A DNA stretch of 43,036 nt from contig CAMASN010000025.1 of the NCBI GenBank assembly GCA_945861025.1, forward strand, positions 1-43,036. Reading direction: 5' to 3'. Every line of letters starts with the position of its first letter. Position 1 is the first letter of the stretch. The notes beneath the pieces were generated by a model, which did not search any database, had not been told where the DNA came from, and was given only the letters and a program-made list of their open reading frames with translations. Below, piece after piece: positions 15,838-24,477 of the stretch. The position numbers were made by a program, and so were the translations under genes. The stretch is from Ferrithrix thermotolerans DSM 19514. Lineage in GTDB: Bacteria > Actinomycetota > Acidimicrobiia > Acidimicrobiales > Ilumatobacteraceae.

Positions 15838-16677
15838 TTATGGGTGCCGATACCACTGGTTATTGAGCACCACGAGTCCGTCGGCAAGCAACGTTGCTGC
15901 GACGCGGCCAGCCCGCTCGTGTTGATCGGGCCAACCCATCACTTGGGCAAGGCGCTGTGCCGGCACCGGCCCATCTGCAATCGCCCTCATCAGCCGACCG
16001 CGTCCCTGGCGATCGGACCCAACGAACCGGCTCTGGCGCGTACTCACGCCGGCCGACCCAATCGCAGGATCATCGCCAGTGCCCCGCCATGCGCAGCGCG
16101 ACGCGAGCGGGCACGAATCGCACGCCGGATTCAGCGGACGACACAGTGTTGCGCCAAGGTCCATAAGGCACTGGTTCCAAGCCCACGAATGCCCAACTGG
16201 CAACGCTGTATCGGCCGCAACTTGCACCTGTCGCGCTGTGAGCGACACCCCGCCGACGCGCGCATATACGCGCGCGATATTGGTATCGACCACCGCCGCA
16301 TCACGCTCAAAGGCAAACGCCATCACCGCTCGCGCCGTGTACGCGCCGACACCTGGCAAGGCAAGTAGTTCGTCGAGCGTGCTGGGAAATTCGCCCAGTG
16401 CGCAAATCTGCTGCGCAGCAAGCTGCAAGTTTCGCGCCCGTCGGGGGTAACCCAATCCGAGCCACAGTTCAAGCACATCGCCCAATGCAGCGTCGGCGCA
16501 CTGCGAGGGTGTCGCATACGCCGCCATAAACGCGTGCCATTTCGGGATCACCCGATGGGCCTGCGTCTGCTGCAACATGACCTCGCTCACGAGTACTGCC
16601 CACGGGTCACGGGTATGTCGCCACGGCAGGTCGCGCAGCTGCGGCAACCCCCAATTCAGGAGGGCTTGTTGGTCCAC
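15838..16677 (-). CDS. mutY: A/G-specific adenine DNA glycosylase (short form)
   Basis: The 279-residue MutY removes adenine mispaired with 8-oxoguanine. Visible features are the catalytic Glu 32 in SEVMLQQTQ, the helix-hairpin-helix LPGVGAYTARA (107-117), the catalytic Asp 131 in VVDTNIARV, and the 4Fe-4S loop Cys179-x6-Cys186-x2-Cys189-x5-Cys195. The C-terminal region is short (about 80 residues) and shows no clear NUDIX-like 8-oxoG recognition domain, as in many actinobacterial MutY proteins. The start is GTG 16677, which overlaps the end of the upstream MaoC gene by 22 bp, suggesting co-transcription. Confidence 0.9.
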   Translation of the reverse strand: MDQQALLNWGLPQLRDLPWRHTRDPWAVLVSEVMLQQTQAHRVIPKWHAFMAAYATPSQCADAALGDVLELWLGLGYPRRARNLQLAAQQICALGEFPSTLDELLALPGVGAYTARAVMAFAFERDAAVVDTNIARVYARVGGVSLTARQVQVAADTALPVGHSWAWNQCLMDLGATLCRPLNPACDSCPLASRCAWRGTGDDPAIGSAGVSTRQSRFVGSDRQGRGRLMRAIADGPVPAQRLAQVMGWPDQHERAGRVAATLLADGLVVLNNQWYRHP

Positions 16678-17180
16678 ACGTCTTGGCCGTCGTATGGACG
16701 ACGACGTGCCGGGGCGAAGTCACGCTTCCAGACCATCACCCGACGACGGAAGTAGCACACTTCTTTGCCGTCTTGGTTGAAGCCCTTGGTCTCGACGAGC
16801 ACCGTGCCGCGATCATTCTTCGATGAGGACTCTTTCACTTCGAGCACCCGGGTCTCAGCGTGAATGGTGTCGCCATGAAAGGTGGGGAACTTGTGCTGCA
16901 AGGTCTCGACCTCGAGGTTGGCGATAGCTGCCCCGCTGACATCGGGCACGCTCATGCCAAGGCACAACGAGTACACCAAGTTGCCCACAACCACGTTGCG
17001 ACCCTGAACGCTTTCGCTCGCGAACCAATCGTTGGTATGCAACGGGTGGTGGTTCATCGTGATCATGCAAAACAGGTGATCGTCGTACTCGGTGATGGTC
17101 TTTCCAGGCCAATGCTTATAAATGTCGTCAACGACGAAGTCTTCGAGACAGCGACCAAAGGGGCGTTCGTAAATGCTCAT
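16656..17180 (-). CDS. mch: MaoC-like hydratase, probable mesaconyl-CoA hydratase
   Basis: The 174-residue single hot-dog-fold MaoC protein has a TITEYDDHLFCMITMNHHPLH segment (about 28-48) holding the usual Asp/His hydratase pair, then GNLVYSLCLGMS and PTFHGDTIHAETRV. The pattern matches MaoC proteins found with ethylmalonyl-CoA genes in actinobacteria, where the enzyme would hydrate mesaconyl-CoA to beta-methylmalyl-CoA. The other enzymes flanking this step (mcd at 21028, lyase at 23405) are in the window, which strengthens the assignment. A TAGCGT box lies 7 bases before the ATG. A generic enoyl-CoA hydratase remains possible. Confidence 0.75.
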   Translation of the reverse strand: MSIYERPFGRCLEDFVVDDIYKHWPGKTITEYDDHLFCMITMNHHPLHTNDWFASESVQGRNVVVGNLVYSLCLGMSVPDVSGAAIANLEVETLQHKFPTFHGDTIHAETRVLEVKESSSKNDRGTVLVETKGFNQDGKEVCYFRRRVMVWKRDFAPARRRPYDGQDVWTNKPS

Positions 17181-17187
17181 AGGTCAA

Positions 17188-17193
17188 ACGCTA
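17188..17193 (-). promoter_or_regulatory. Leaderless-type -10 box for the MaoC gene
   Basis: TAGCGT (minus strand) lies 7 bases before ATG 17180, overlapping the stop codon of the neighbouring upstream gene. The MaoC gene therefore may have its own promoter despite the 10-bp spacing. Confidence 0.4.
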
Positions 17194-18438
17194 GTAGAGC
17201 CGATGCGAACCCGCATCGTCGTCGCCATCGAGGAACGTTGGGTCGAACAATTGAGCCTGGCGTTCGAGCTCGCGGGTGCGGTCGCCTTTGGGTCGACGCG
17301 GAGCAAAACGCTCGTCGAAGTCGAGTGGGCTCTCTCCAACACTGGCAGCCTCAGTAGCCACCTCGCGCAGAGGTAGAAGCGCTGTGCGCCGCTCGACCGA
17401 CCATGGCCCGAGCCGTAGGCTCAAATAGCTGAGACCTCCGAGCAGGATCGGGAAGAAGTACTGGCTGAGGCGGTACGAAGCAACGCCAAGCGTGGCAGTG
17501 CTGCGGCCCATGCCGAAGCCCACGAGGGTTGAGATCAGCAGGGCTTCGATCACGCCCAGACCGCCCGGCGTAATGGGAATCACCGCCGCGATGTTGGCGA
17601 TACCAAAGGCGATGATCAAACCATCGATGCTGACCGACCCACCGAAGGCCTTGAGAAACACACCGAGCGCAGCGGCATCGAGTAGCCAGTTCGCAGCAGC
17701 CCAACCAATGACCCGACCAAGCAGTGCTCGGTCTTCGGCCAACTCTTCGAGTCGATCGCCGATGTGATGCACGGCGGCGCCCACACGGTCTTCGTTCTGG
17801 TGCGCTCGACGAGCAATCCAACGCAGCACGCGCTCGGCGCGCGCTTGGCCCTCGACAAGTCCGAACACGAGCGCGGCGACAAGCCCCATAATGAGAACGC
17901 CAGCGATTGCAGCCGATGCGTATCCGGGGTTCACCCCGCGCAACGGGATCGAGATAATCAGTCCGGCCCAGAACAGCAAGTTGAGAACCACTGCAGAACC
18001 GAGTCCGGCTGTACCCAGCGCGAAGCCAGCATCAGGCCCGGGGATTCTCGAGAGAGTCATCAACCGATAGCCGAGTGCAGAACCAGCAGCAGTTCCGCCC
18101 GGCACCACGCTGCTGAGGGCACGAGTGCTGAGCTGGATGCGAAACATGCGCCACGAGGAAATCAGCGAACCCGACTCGCCAAGCGCAGCTCGAGTGAGCA
18201 ACGAATACGAATACAGCGCTACGAGCTCAAGTCCGAGGCCAAGCACAAGCAACAACGGCGAGACCCGACGAAGCTCGTTTGCGGCGTTACGAAAGCCGGG
18301 TATCAGCGGCAGCACAAAGAAGTAGATAACCGCAGCGAAGGCCACCATTTTGACGACCGACCGAAGCGGGTGGCGAGCAACATTTGCCGCAGCGGCATCA
18401 GACGCAGCGGTCTGAAGCTCTTGCGGATCGTTGGCCAT
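17191..18438 (-). CDS. Flippase-like (UPF0104/LPG synthase TM-type) integral membrane protein
   Basis: The 415-residue protein has about eight hydrophobic helices between residues 30 and 345 and motifs of the UPF0104/AglD-type lysylphosphatidylglycerol-synthase transmembrane region. These are RALSSVVPGGTAAGSALGYRL (about 109-129) and IPITPGGLGVIEALL (about 290-304). The catalytic transferase domain of full MprF is absent. The last 70 residues are charged and cytoplasmic. Family members are linked to lipid or glycolipid translocation, but the substrate is not readable. It is upstream of the MaoC gene on the same strand. Confidence 0.75.
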   Translation of the reverse strand: MANDPQELQTAASDAAAANVARHPLRSVVKMVAFAAVIYFFVLPLIPGFRNAANELRRVSPLLLVLGLGLELVALYSYSLLTRAALGESGSLISSWRMFRIQLSTRALSSVVPGGTAAGSALGYRLMTLSRIPGPDAGFALGTAGLGSAVVLNLLFWAGLIISIPLRGVNPGYASAAIAGVLIMGLVAALVFGLVEGQARAERVLRWIARRAHQNEDRVGAAVHHIGDRLEELAEDRALLGRVIGWAAANWLLDAAALGVFLKAFGGSVSIDGLIIAFGIANIAAVIPITPGGLGVIEALLISTLVGFGMGRSTATLGVASYRLSQYFFPILLGGLSYLSLRLGPWSVERRTALLPLREVATEAASVGESPLDFDERFAPRRPKGDRTRELERQAQLFDPTFLDGDDDAGSHRLY

Positions 18439-18493
18439 CCCTATTTGATAGCCGATATAGAACCCTGTCCAGCGACTTCACTGCTCATGGCGT

Positions 18494-19522
18494 TCAGCCG
18501 AGCGAAGGAAAAGCGTTGATCAACCGCCGCAGTTTGGCCACCAACGGCGGCCGAAAGGCCGATGGAACTTTGCTGAGTTGCACCACCACGAGGTCACGCT
18601 CGGGGATCACGATCACGTATTGGCCTTCGTATCCGTGTGCGGCGAAGCTGCCAGGCTGATCAGTCCAGATCCACCAGTGAGCTCCGTAGCCAAAGTGTGG
18701 AGGGTCTGGGTCGACCACTCCTAGGGTGCGGGCGTAGTCGACCCAACCGGTCGGCAGCAATCGGCGTCCTGCCCAGAGACCATCGCGCGCATAGAGGTAT
18801 CCGAACCGCGCAAAATCTTGAGCGGTCGCGAACACATACGACGACCCCACAAACGTGCCCGCTGCATCGAACTTCGGCTCAGCACTGGTCATGCCCAGCG
18901 GCGCAAACAAACGATCGTTCAGAAAGTCGCGCATGCCCTGCTCGCCGCCACCCACGATGTCGCCCGCGATTCTGGCCAAGATGTTGGTGGTGCCCGATGC
19001 GTAATTCCACACCGTGCCCGGCGGGTGCAGCAGCAGCTGACTGGCGGCGTAATGCGCATGATCGTTGTTGCCTGCGCCGAATAACATGTCGATGCAATGC
19101 GAGGTCGATTCGTCGACATAGTCCTCGTTGAACTCGAGGCCTGGCTTCATCGCCAACAGATCGCGAACAGTGATTGACGCTTTGTTGGTACCGACAAACT
19201 CGGGCACGGGCGCTAACGCATCGATGTCGATGCGCCCGTCGCCAACCAAAACGCCGAACACCGCGTGCACGATGCTCTTGGCAACGCTCCACGAGATAAA
19301 CGTGCTCGCCGAATCGAAGCCCGGTGCATATTGCTCGTAAACCATGCGGCCGCGATGAACGACCACGGTTGCCAACGGAACGCCCGCATCGTCGGGGGTC
19401 TCGCGAATGGCCTGAAGTGCGGCTTCGGCCGCGACGGCATCAACTTCAGACTCAGGATTGCTCACAGGCCAGGCGTGAGTAGGCCACAGTTCGCCGAGCG
19501 GATGCTTACGTAACTCAATCAC
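18494..19522 (-). CDS. Serine hydrolase, beta-lactamase class C / PBP4 family
   Basis: The 342-residue protein has the serine beta-lactamase-fold motifs Ser79-Val-Ala-Lys82, Tyr-Ala-Ser in WNYASGTTN, and His-Gly-Tyr in FAAHGYEGQ. Family members include esterases and D-amino-acid peptidases as well as beta-lactamases; the motifs do not decide between them. No signal peptide is seen, so a cytoplasmic esterase is likely. The frame is open further upstream, but GTG 19522 is preferred because a TACGTT box stands exactly 6 bases before it and a longer form would overlap the divergent gene at 19555. Confidence 0.8.
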   Translation of the reverse strand: MIELRKHPLGELWPTHAWPVSNPESEVDAVAAEAALQAIRETPDDAGVPLATVVVHRGRMVYEQYAPGFDSASTFISWSVAKSIVHAVFGVLVGDGRIDIDALAPVPEFVGTNKASITVRDLLAMKPGLEFNEDYVDESTSHCIDMLFGAGNNDHAHYAASQLLLHPPGTVWNYASGTTNILARIAGDIVGGGEQGMRDFLNDRLFAPLGMTSAEPKFDAAGTFVGSSYVFATAQDFARFGYLYARDGLWAGRRLLPTGWVDYARTLGVVDPDPPHFGYGAHWWIWTDQPGSFAAHGYEGQYVIVIPERDLVVVQLSKVPSAFRPPLVAKLRRLINAFPSLG

Positions 19523-19528
19523 ATCGCG

Positions 19529-19534
19529 AACGTA
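19529..19534 (-). promoter_or_regulatory. Leaderless-type -10 box for the serine hydrolase
   Basis: TACGTT on the minus strand ends 6 bases before GTG 19522 and decides the start. It lies in the 32-bp spacer with the divergent nucleotidyltransferase gene. Confidence 0.45.
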
Positions 19535-19554
19535 GTCCGTGCGAGACTTTCGAA

Positions 19555-20352
19555 GTGACGCAAACGGCCCAATGGTTCGAGACCATCCGAATGTGGATGA
19601 GCACATACGACGATATTGCTCCCCGATCAATCGAAGGCCTCTACGTAATCGGGTCCATCGCGCTCGACGACTGGCAACCACATTCGAGCGACATCGACAT
19701 CGTGGCCATCACCACTGAACCAGCCGACGAAGAGATGGCCGCCACCTTGCTGACCGCGCATGCCGTATTCGTCGAGCGTTGCCCGTCGGCGCGAGTTGAT
19801 GGACCATTCCTTGCTTGGGGAGACCTCACTTTGTCGCCTCAGGGCGTCACCCGACCGTGGACGCTCGACGGCGATTTCCATCACGACGCCGAGTGCTTCG
19901 AACTCAACCCCGTCACATGGCACACGCTTGCGACACATGGCATCCGAGTCCGCGGGCCCGAAGCAGCCGAGCTAGATATTCCGCTCGACCTCGACGAATT
20001 CGCGCGCTTCATCACGGACAACAGCCGCCATTATTGGAAGCCGGTGCACGATCAGTTCGAGGCCGCTCTGAGCGAAATGCGACCCACTGATACGTTGCCC
20101 AGTTCAGTGCCGGTGTGGTGTCTCCTCGGGGCGTGCCGCATGTTGTATTCAGCAGCAACAGGTGGTGTCACTTCAAAATCGGCAGCAGGTCTGTGGGCAG
20201 CCGACGTTCTTGGCGAGCAACACCGCAAGGTTTGCGAATCTGTGGTGGCGCTGCGCTCCGAGGCAGATCAGCCCGTCGACTTCGCAATGCTGCGCGCATC
20301 ACTTGATGCAATGGCTGAAGCCCTACGTCAGATCAAAACACTCAGCCGGTAG
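19555..20352 (+). CDS. Aminoglycoside adenylyltransferase-like nucleotidyltransferase
   Basis: The 265-residue protein has the nucleotidyltransferase signature Gly33-Ser34 ... Asp46-x-Asp48 (GSIALDDWQPHSSDIDIV) in its N-terminal domain and an all-helical C-terminal domain like AadA/ANT(9) and DUF4111 proteins. AadA-type enzymes adenylate streptomycin or spectinomycin. Here the divergence and the housekeeping context make a native role as likely as resistance. It starts at GTG 19555. The 3' end overlaps the convergent LOG gene by 11 bp. Confidence 0.7.
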   Translation: MTQTAQWFETIRMWMSTYDDIAPRSIEGLYVIGSIALDDWQPHSSDIDIVAITTEPADEEMAATLLTAHAVFVERCPSARVDGPFLAWGDLTLSPQGVTRPWTLDGDFHHDAECFELNPVTWHTLATHGIRVRGPEAAELDIPLDLDEFARFITDNSRHYWKPVHDQFEAALSEMRPTDTLPSSVPVWCLLGACRMLYSAATGGVTSKSAAGLWAADVLGEQHRKVCESVVALRSEADQPVDFAMLRASLDAMAEALRQIKTLSR

Positions 20353-20950
20353 CACCGTCGGGGTCAATCCACTTGCTCACCGTACGAGGCGCCGCAGCAC
20401 TCACGATGTCAAGTGCCTCCTGCACGTTGGTTGCTCGCTGCGCCAATTGAGCGTGCGCCTCACGCACAAACCCGGCCGACACGGCACGGTCGAACATCTC
20501 GAACAACGGCGAATAGAAGCCCTCGACATCGAGCACAGCAACCGGTTTACGAACGAAATCGAGTTGGTTCCAGGTAAGCACTTCGAGCAGCTCTTCGAAC
20601 GTGCCAAAGCCACCCGGCAAGGCGATGAAAGCGTCAGCCAACTCGGCCATGCGCGCCTTGCGGCTATGCATCGTTTCAGCCACCTCGAGCTCGCTCAGCC
20701 CCGTGTGGCCAACCTCGGCGCGCATCAAACTCTGCGGGATCACGCCGATGACATGACCACCGGCGCCAAGCGCTGCGTCAGCTACTGCGCCCATCAGCCC
20801 CAGCTTGCCTCCGCCGTATACGAGCCCAATGCCACGCTCGGCAAGCGCCGTTCCGAGTTCGCGGGCCACACGTTCGTAGGCAAGGACATCACCGAGGTTG
20901 GTGCCGCAGTACACACACACTTTGAGCTGTCGTTGCGGAAGATCGGACAT
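20342..20950 (-). CDS. LOG family protein (TIGR00730 type nucleoside 5'-monophosphate phosphoribohydrolase)
   Basis: The 202-residue Rossmann-fold protein has the family motifs VYGGGKLGLMG (44-54), SRKARM (96-101) and PGGFGTFEE (112-120); the last two form the catalytic Arg/Glu site. Family members release the base from nucleoside monophosphates, as in cytokinin activation; older annotations call them lysine decarboxylases. The length is typical. It is divergent from the acyl-CoA dehydrogenase gene, with a 77-bp spacer. Confidence 0.88.
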   Translation of the reverse strand: MSDLPQRQLKVCVYCGTNLGDVLAYERVARELGTALAERGIGLVYGGGKLGLMGAVADAALGAGGHVIGVIPQSLMRAEVGHTGLSELEVAETMHSRKARMAELADAFIALPGGFGTFEELLEVLTWNQLDFVRKPVAVLDVEGFYSPLFEMFDRAVSAGFVREAHAQLAQRATNVQEALDIVSAAAPRTVSKWIDPDGATG

Positions 20951-21014
20951 CGGCCGAGTTTGTCATCCAACGTGACGTTTGTCCTTCAAATTCAGCGTTT
21001 TACTAGCCAATCGC

Positions 21015-21020
21015 TAATCT
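21015..21020 (+). promoter_or_regulatory. Leaderless-type -10 box for mcd
   Basis: TAATCT lies 7 bases before ATG 21028 (and 1 base before GTG 21022), favouring the ATG as the true start. Confidence 0.45.
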
Positions 21021-21027
21021 TGTGACC

Positions 21028-22641
21028 ATGACCGCTCCCGATCTGCAGGCCGCCCAAGAAGTTATCGAACTCGCCCAAAACGTGGTCGGTAAAGCAATCC
21101 GCCATATCGCTGCGAATGGCGGCCCCGATATCCACCAAGTCGTGGCCTACGACATTGCTCACGCTGCCTCGGCAGTCGCTACTGCGCGCTCCTTGCTCGA
21201 CTACGGCGCCAAGGGTGACACCGAAGGCAAGATCACGTGCGCGTACACCGCCGACATGGCTCACGATCTGATCACTCGCCTCGCCGGCCGCGAGTCGGCG
21301 TGGGGCGTAGAGACGGCTCCGCTGAGCTCGGCTCATTCGTTCCTTGAGACCTACCGCAACCCAGAGTTCTTGGCATCGCTAGCGCGTCTCGCTGGTCCTC
21401 GCCATCTCGACAGCGATTTCGAAATGGTGCAAGACACGTTCCGCGCATTCGCCGACAAGGTCATTGCCCCCGAGGCGGAGCATGTGCATCGCTACAACGC
21501 CGATGTGCCCGAGAAAATCATCAGCGGCCTCGCCGATATGGGCGCATTTGGCCTCAGCGTTCCGGCAGAGTACGGCGGGTTCAGCGAGGGCGGCGATGGC
21601 GAATACATGGCGATGGTTGTTGCCACCGAAGAACTCTCACGTGGCTCGCTCGGCATCGGCGGCTCGCTCATCACCCGCCCCGAAATCCTCACCCGCGCCT
21701 TGGTGAAGGGTGGCACCGAAGCCCAAAAGCAAGAGTGGCTACCCAAGTTGGCAACCGCCGAAGTGATGGTTGCTGTTGCAGTGACCGAGCCCGACTTCGG
21801 CAGCGACGTCGCGGGCGTCACGGTCAGCGCGGTTCCCGCCGACGGCCCAAATGGCGAACCCGGCTATGTGATCAACGGTGTGAAGACCTGGTGCACATTT
21901 GCCGCTCGCGCCAACGTGCTCATGCTTTTGGCCCGCACCGATCCCGACCGCAGCAAGACCCATCGCGGCCTCAGCGTGTTCATCGTGCCTAAGCCACTTG
22001 CCGAAGCCCACGGCTTCGAGTTCAGTCAGCCCACCCGCGGCGACGGCACCGCTGGCCGCATGGAAGGTCGCCCCATCGACACCATCGGCTACCGCGGTAT
22101 GCACAGCTACGAGATCGCTCTCGAAAACTGGTGGGTGCCCGCCGAGAACCTCATCGGCGAAGAAGCCGGCAAGGGCCGCGGTTTCTACTACCAGATGGAG
22201 GGTTTCGAGAACGGCCGTTTGCAGACCGCGGCACGCGCCGTCGGCTTGATGCAGGCCGCATACGAAGCCGCGCTCACCTACGCCCAGAACCGCAAAGTCT
22301 TCGGGTCGAACATCATCGACTACCAACTCACCCAAGCCAAGCTTGGCCGTATGGCTGTGCTCATTCAGGCTGGCCGCCAGTTCTCGTACCACGTAGCCAC
22401 ATTGATGGCCAAGGGCGAAGGCACCACCGAGGCCAGCATGGTCAAGGCCTACGTGTGTCGCGCAGCCGAATGGGTGAGCCGTGAGGCGATGCAGATTCAC
22501 GGCGGCATGGGCTACGCCGAAGAGTACTCGGTGAGCCGTTTGTTCGTTGATGCCCGAGTGTTGAGCATCTTCGAAGGCGCAGACGAGACACTGTGTCTCA
22601 AGGTGATCGCACGCCGCCTTGTCGAGGCAAGCAACGTCTGA
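21028..22641 (+). CDS. mcd: Acyl-CoA dehydrogenase, probable (2S)-methylsuccinyl-CoA dehydrogenase
   Basis: The 537-residue flavoprotein is longer than ordinary acyl-CoA dehydrogenases (about 380) because of an extra N-terminal helical domain of about 130 residues. This is a hallmark of methylsuccinyl-CoA dehydrogenase of the ethylmalonyl-CoA pathway. The core has TEPDFGSDVAGV, GYRGMHSYEIAL, NGRLQTAARAVG, IHGGMGYAEEY and FEGADET, the last near the usual catalytic Glu region. It would oxidise methylsuccinyl-CoA to mesaconyl-CoA, the substrate of the MaoC protein at 16656. ATG 21028 was chosen over GTG 21022 from the promoter box. It is convergent with the HAD gene. Confidence 0.8.
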   Translation: MTAPDLQAAQEVIELAQNVVGKAIRHIAANGGPDIHQVVAYDIAHAASAVATARSLLDYGAKGDTEGKITCAYTADMAHDLITRLAGRESAWGVETAPLSSAHSFLETYRNPEFLASLARLAGPRHLDSDFEMVQDTFRAFADKVIAPEAEHVHRYNADVPEKIISGLADMGAFGLSVPAEYGGFSEGGDGEYMAMVVATEELSRGSLGIGGSLITRPEILTRALVKGGTEAQKQEWLPKLATAEVMVAVAVTEPDFGSDVAGVTVSAVPADGPNGEPGYVINGVKTWCTFAARANVLMLLARTDPDRSKTHRGLSVFIVPKPLAEAHGFEFSQPTRGDGTAGRMEGRPIDTIGYRGMHSYEIALENWWVPAENLIGEEAGKGRGFYYQMEGFENGRLQTAARAVGLMQAAYEAALTYAQNRKVFGSNIIDYQLTQAKLGRMAVLIQAGRQFSYHVATLMAKGEGTTEASMVKAYVCRAAEWVSREAMQIHGGMGYAEEYSVSRLFVDARVLSIFEGADETLCLKVIARRLVEASNV

Positions 22642-22652
22642 GTCTTGTCGCC

Positions 22653-22672
22653 GATCAGCGTCGAGGCTGATC
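22653..22672. terminator. Short hairpin between convergent mcd and HAD genes
   Basis: GATCAGC (22653-22659) and GCTGATC (22666-22672) form a 7-bp stem with a 6-base loop. It sits between the two stops and could end transcription from both sides, but it is short and has no T-run. Confidence 0.35.
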
Positions 22673-23360
22673 AGTGTCTAGGTGGTTCCAGCAGTTCGAG
22701 CAACGACTGAATTCGATCGAAGTCGGCACCCTCGTGGTCACCGAACGGGTCGAGCAATATTGGATATAGGCCAGCGGCTCGTGCCCCTCCTACGTCCATC
22801 GTGACTGAGTCGCCGATGTACGCGATGCGGGCCGGGTCGGTGCCCTCAAAGTGAACCAGCGCGTGATCAAAGATGCGAGCATCTGGCTTGGACACGCCCA
22901 CAACATGGCTATCGATGATGACCCGCACAGAGGTGAGCGGACCATCGCCTACTTGGCACACGCCACTTCGCTGCAACACTTCTTCGATCTGGCCGCTGGC
23001 GTTCGACACCACGCCCACCGGCATACCGCTGTCAACCAGCAGGGCCAGCGCCTTCACTGAGTCGGCCATCGGCCAACGCCACACAAAGGCATTGCGTGTG
23101 CGTTCGAGCACGTGCGCCGCGTAGGCAACATCGTAAGCGGGCACGCCAATCGACTCGACATAGGCAAGGTTGTAGTTGCCCCAGAACCCCTCGGTGGATC
23201 CTGCGGCCGACTTGGCTGCCATGCCGCTGTAGTGCGCTCGCACGTGCGCGTCAATGCTCGGGTCACCGCCGTAGGGCGCGAGCAGCGGAGCCAACACCGT
23301 GGGGTCGGGAAGCAGGAACACGCCACCGGCGTCGAAGAGCATCGCATCAAATTTCGTCAC
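22671..23360 (-). CDS. HAD-superfamily hydrolase
   Basis: The 229-residue HAD-IA type phosphatase-like protein has nucleophile Asp 10 in FDAGGVFLL, motif II Ser in GVVSNASG, motif III Lys in VGVSKPDARIF and motif IV in IGDSVTMDVGGARAAG. The second Asp of the DxD motif is replaced by Gly, a variant seen in several HAD-IA members. The substrate is unknown. GTG 23360 is chosen over an upstream ATG because a TATTGT box lies 6 bases before it and homology begins there. It is divergent from the lyase gene at 23405. Confidence 0.8.
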   Translation of the reverse strand: MTKFDAMLFDAGGVFLLPDPTVLAPLLAPYGGDPSIDAHVRAHYSGMAAKSAAGSTEGFWGNYNLAYVESIGVPAYDVAYAAHVLERTRNAFVWRWPMADSVKALALLVDSGMPVGVVSNASGQIEEVLQRSGVCQVGDGPLTSVRVIIDSHVVGVSKPDARIFDHALVHFEGTDPARIAYIGDSVTMDVGGARAAGLYPILLDPFGDHEGADFDRIQSLLELLEPPRH

Positions 23361-23366
23361 CTCGGC

Positions 23367-23372
23367 ACAATA
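23367..23372 (-). promoter_or_regulatory. Leaderless-type -10 box for the HAD gene
   Basis: TATTGT on the minus strand is followed by 6 bases and GTG 23360. It shares a 44-bp spacer with the divergent lyase gene. Confidence 0.45.
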
Positions 23373-23392
23373 CCGATGGAGGGCTGATCCAT

Positions 23393-23398
23393 TAGCCT
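23393..23398 (+). promoter_or_regulatory. Leaderless-type -10 box for the malyl-CoA lyase gene
   Basis: TAGCCT is followed by 6 bases and GTG 23405. The GGAGG run abuts the GTG and is too close to act as a normal ribosome site. Confidence 0.4.
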
Positions 23399-23404
23399 GA
23401 GGAG

Positions 23405-24454
23405 GTGCGCAGTCCAAGAGATTTCTTCAAACCGCTGGCCGTCGGAGCTCCCGACCCCATCCACGAAATTCCGTTCCGTCCGAGCAGAGTGATCCACTTC
23501 TTCCCGCCGGCCAACGCAAAGATGGTTGCCAAGCTTCCCGACATCGTCCCTACTGTCGACATCTTGCTCGGCAACCTCGAAGACGCTGTGCCGATGTCCG
23601 AAAAAGAGGCAGCCCGCGCTGGCCTCGTCGAGGTCGGCCGCACCGTCGACATGGGCAACACCCAGTTGTGGACCCGCGTGAACAGCCTCGACTCACCATG
23701 GGGTCTCGACGACCTCGTCACGCTTGTCACCGAAATTGGCGACAAGCTCGATGTCATCATGATCCCCAAGGTCGAGGGTCCCGAAGACATTCATTACGTC
23801 GATCGCCTGCTCGCCCAGCTCGAGGCAAAAGCTGGCTTGAAGAAGCCGCTGCTCGTGCATGCAATTCTTGAGACAGCTCGCGGCGTTGCCAACATCGAAG
23901 CCATTTGCGGCGCGTCACCGCGCATGCAAGGCCTTTCGCTTGGCCCTGCCGACCTGGCAGCCAACCGACGGATGAAGACCACCCGCGTCGGCGGCGGCCA
24001 TCCCGACTATTTGGTACGCGCCGATCCCGATGCAGCCAACCCCGAGGCCGCTCGGCCCACATATCAGCAAGACCTGTGGCACTACACAATCGCCCGCATG
24101 GTCGACGCCTGTGTCACGTTCGGGTTGCTGCCGTTCTACGGTCCCTTCGGCGACATCAAAGATGTTGTTGCGTGCGAAGACCAGTTCCGCAATGCCTATC
24201 TGCTCGGATGCGTGGGCGCATGGAGCCTGCACCCAGTGCAGATCGATATTGCCAAGCGCGTGTTCAGCCCACGACCATCCGATGTCGCTCAAGCCCAGCG
24301 AGTCATCGACGCAATGGGCGACGGCACTGGCGCCATCATGCTCGACGGCAAGATGGAAGACGACGCATCGGTCAAGCAGTGCAAAGTGATCGTCGAGCTG
24401 GCCCGCCAACTCGCTTCTCGCGATCCCGAACTCGCCGCCTCGTACGGCTTCTGA
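23405..24454 (+). CDS. mcl1: CitE-like lyase, probable L-malyl-CoA / beta-methylmalyl-CoA lyase
   Basis: The 349-residue TIM-barrel protein belongs to the HpcH/citrate-lyase-beta superfamily. Visible elements are [11 protein letters not shown] (acidic metal site), [29 protein letters not shown] (catalytic Glu region), [16 protein letters not shown] and [17 protein letters not shown]. This set matches Mcl1, which cleaves beta-methylmalyl-CoA to glyoxylate and propionyl-CoA and malyl-CoA to glyoxylate and acetyl-CoA. The protein is somewhat longer than the proteobacterial enzyme. It is followed after 23 bp by a second CitE-like gene, so they form a unit. Confidence 0.8.
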   Translation: MRSPRDFFKPLAVGAPDPIHEIPFRPSRVIHFFPPANAKMVAKLPDIVPTVDILLGNLEDAVPMSEKEAARAGLVEVGRTVDMGNTQLWTRVNSLDSPWGLDDLVTLVTEIGDKLDVIMIPKVEGPEDIHYVDRLLAQLEAKAGLKKPLLVHAILETARGVANIEAICGASPRMQGLSLGPADLAANRRMKTTRVGGGHPDYLVRADPDAANPEAARPTYQQDLWHYTIARMVDACVTFGLLPFYGPFGDIKDVVACEDQFRNAYLLGCVGAWSLHPVQIDIAKRVFSPRPSDVAQAQRVIDAMGDGTGAIMLDGKMEDDASVKQCKVIVELARQLASRDPELAASYGF

Positions 24455-24477
24455 AGAACTTCTAACAGGAACTCATC

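Noticed and set aside
19555-20352. Acquired aminoglycoside-resistance gene
   Set aside because: It resembles AadA-type enzymes only at fold and motif level. No integron, transposase or composition change surrounds it, so an intrinsic gene is more likely.
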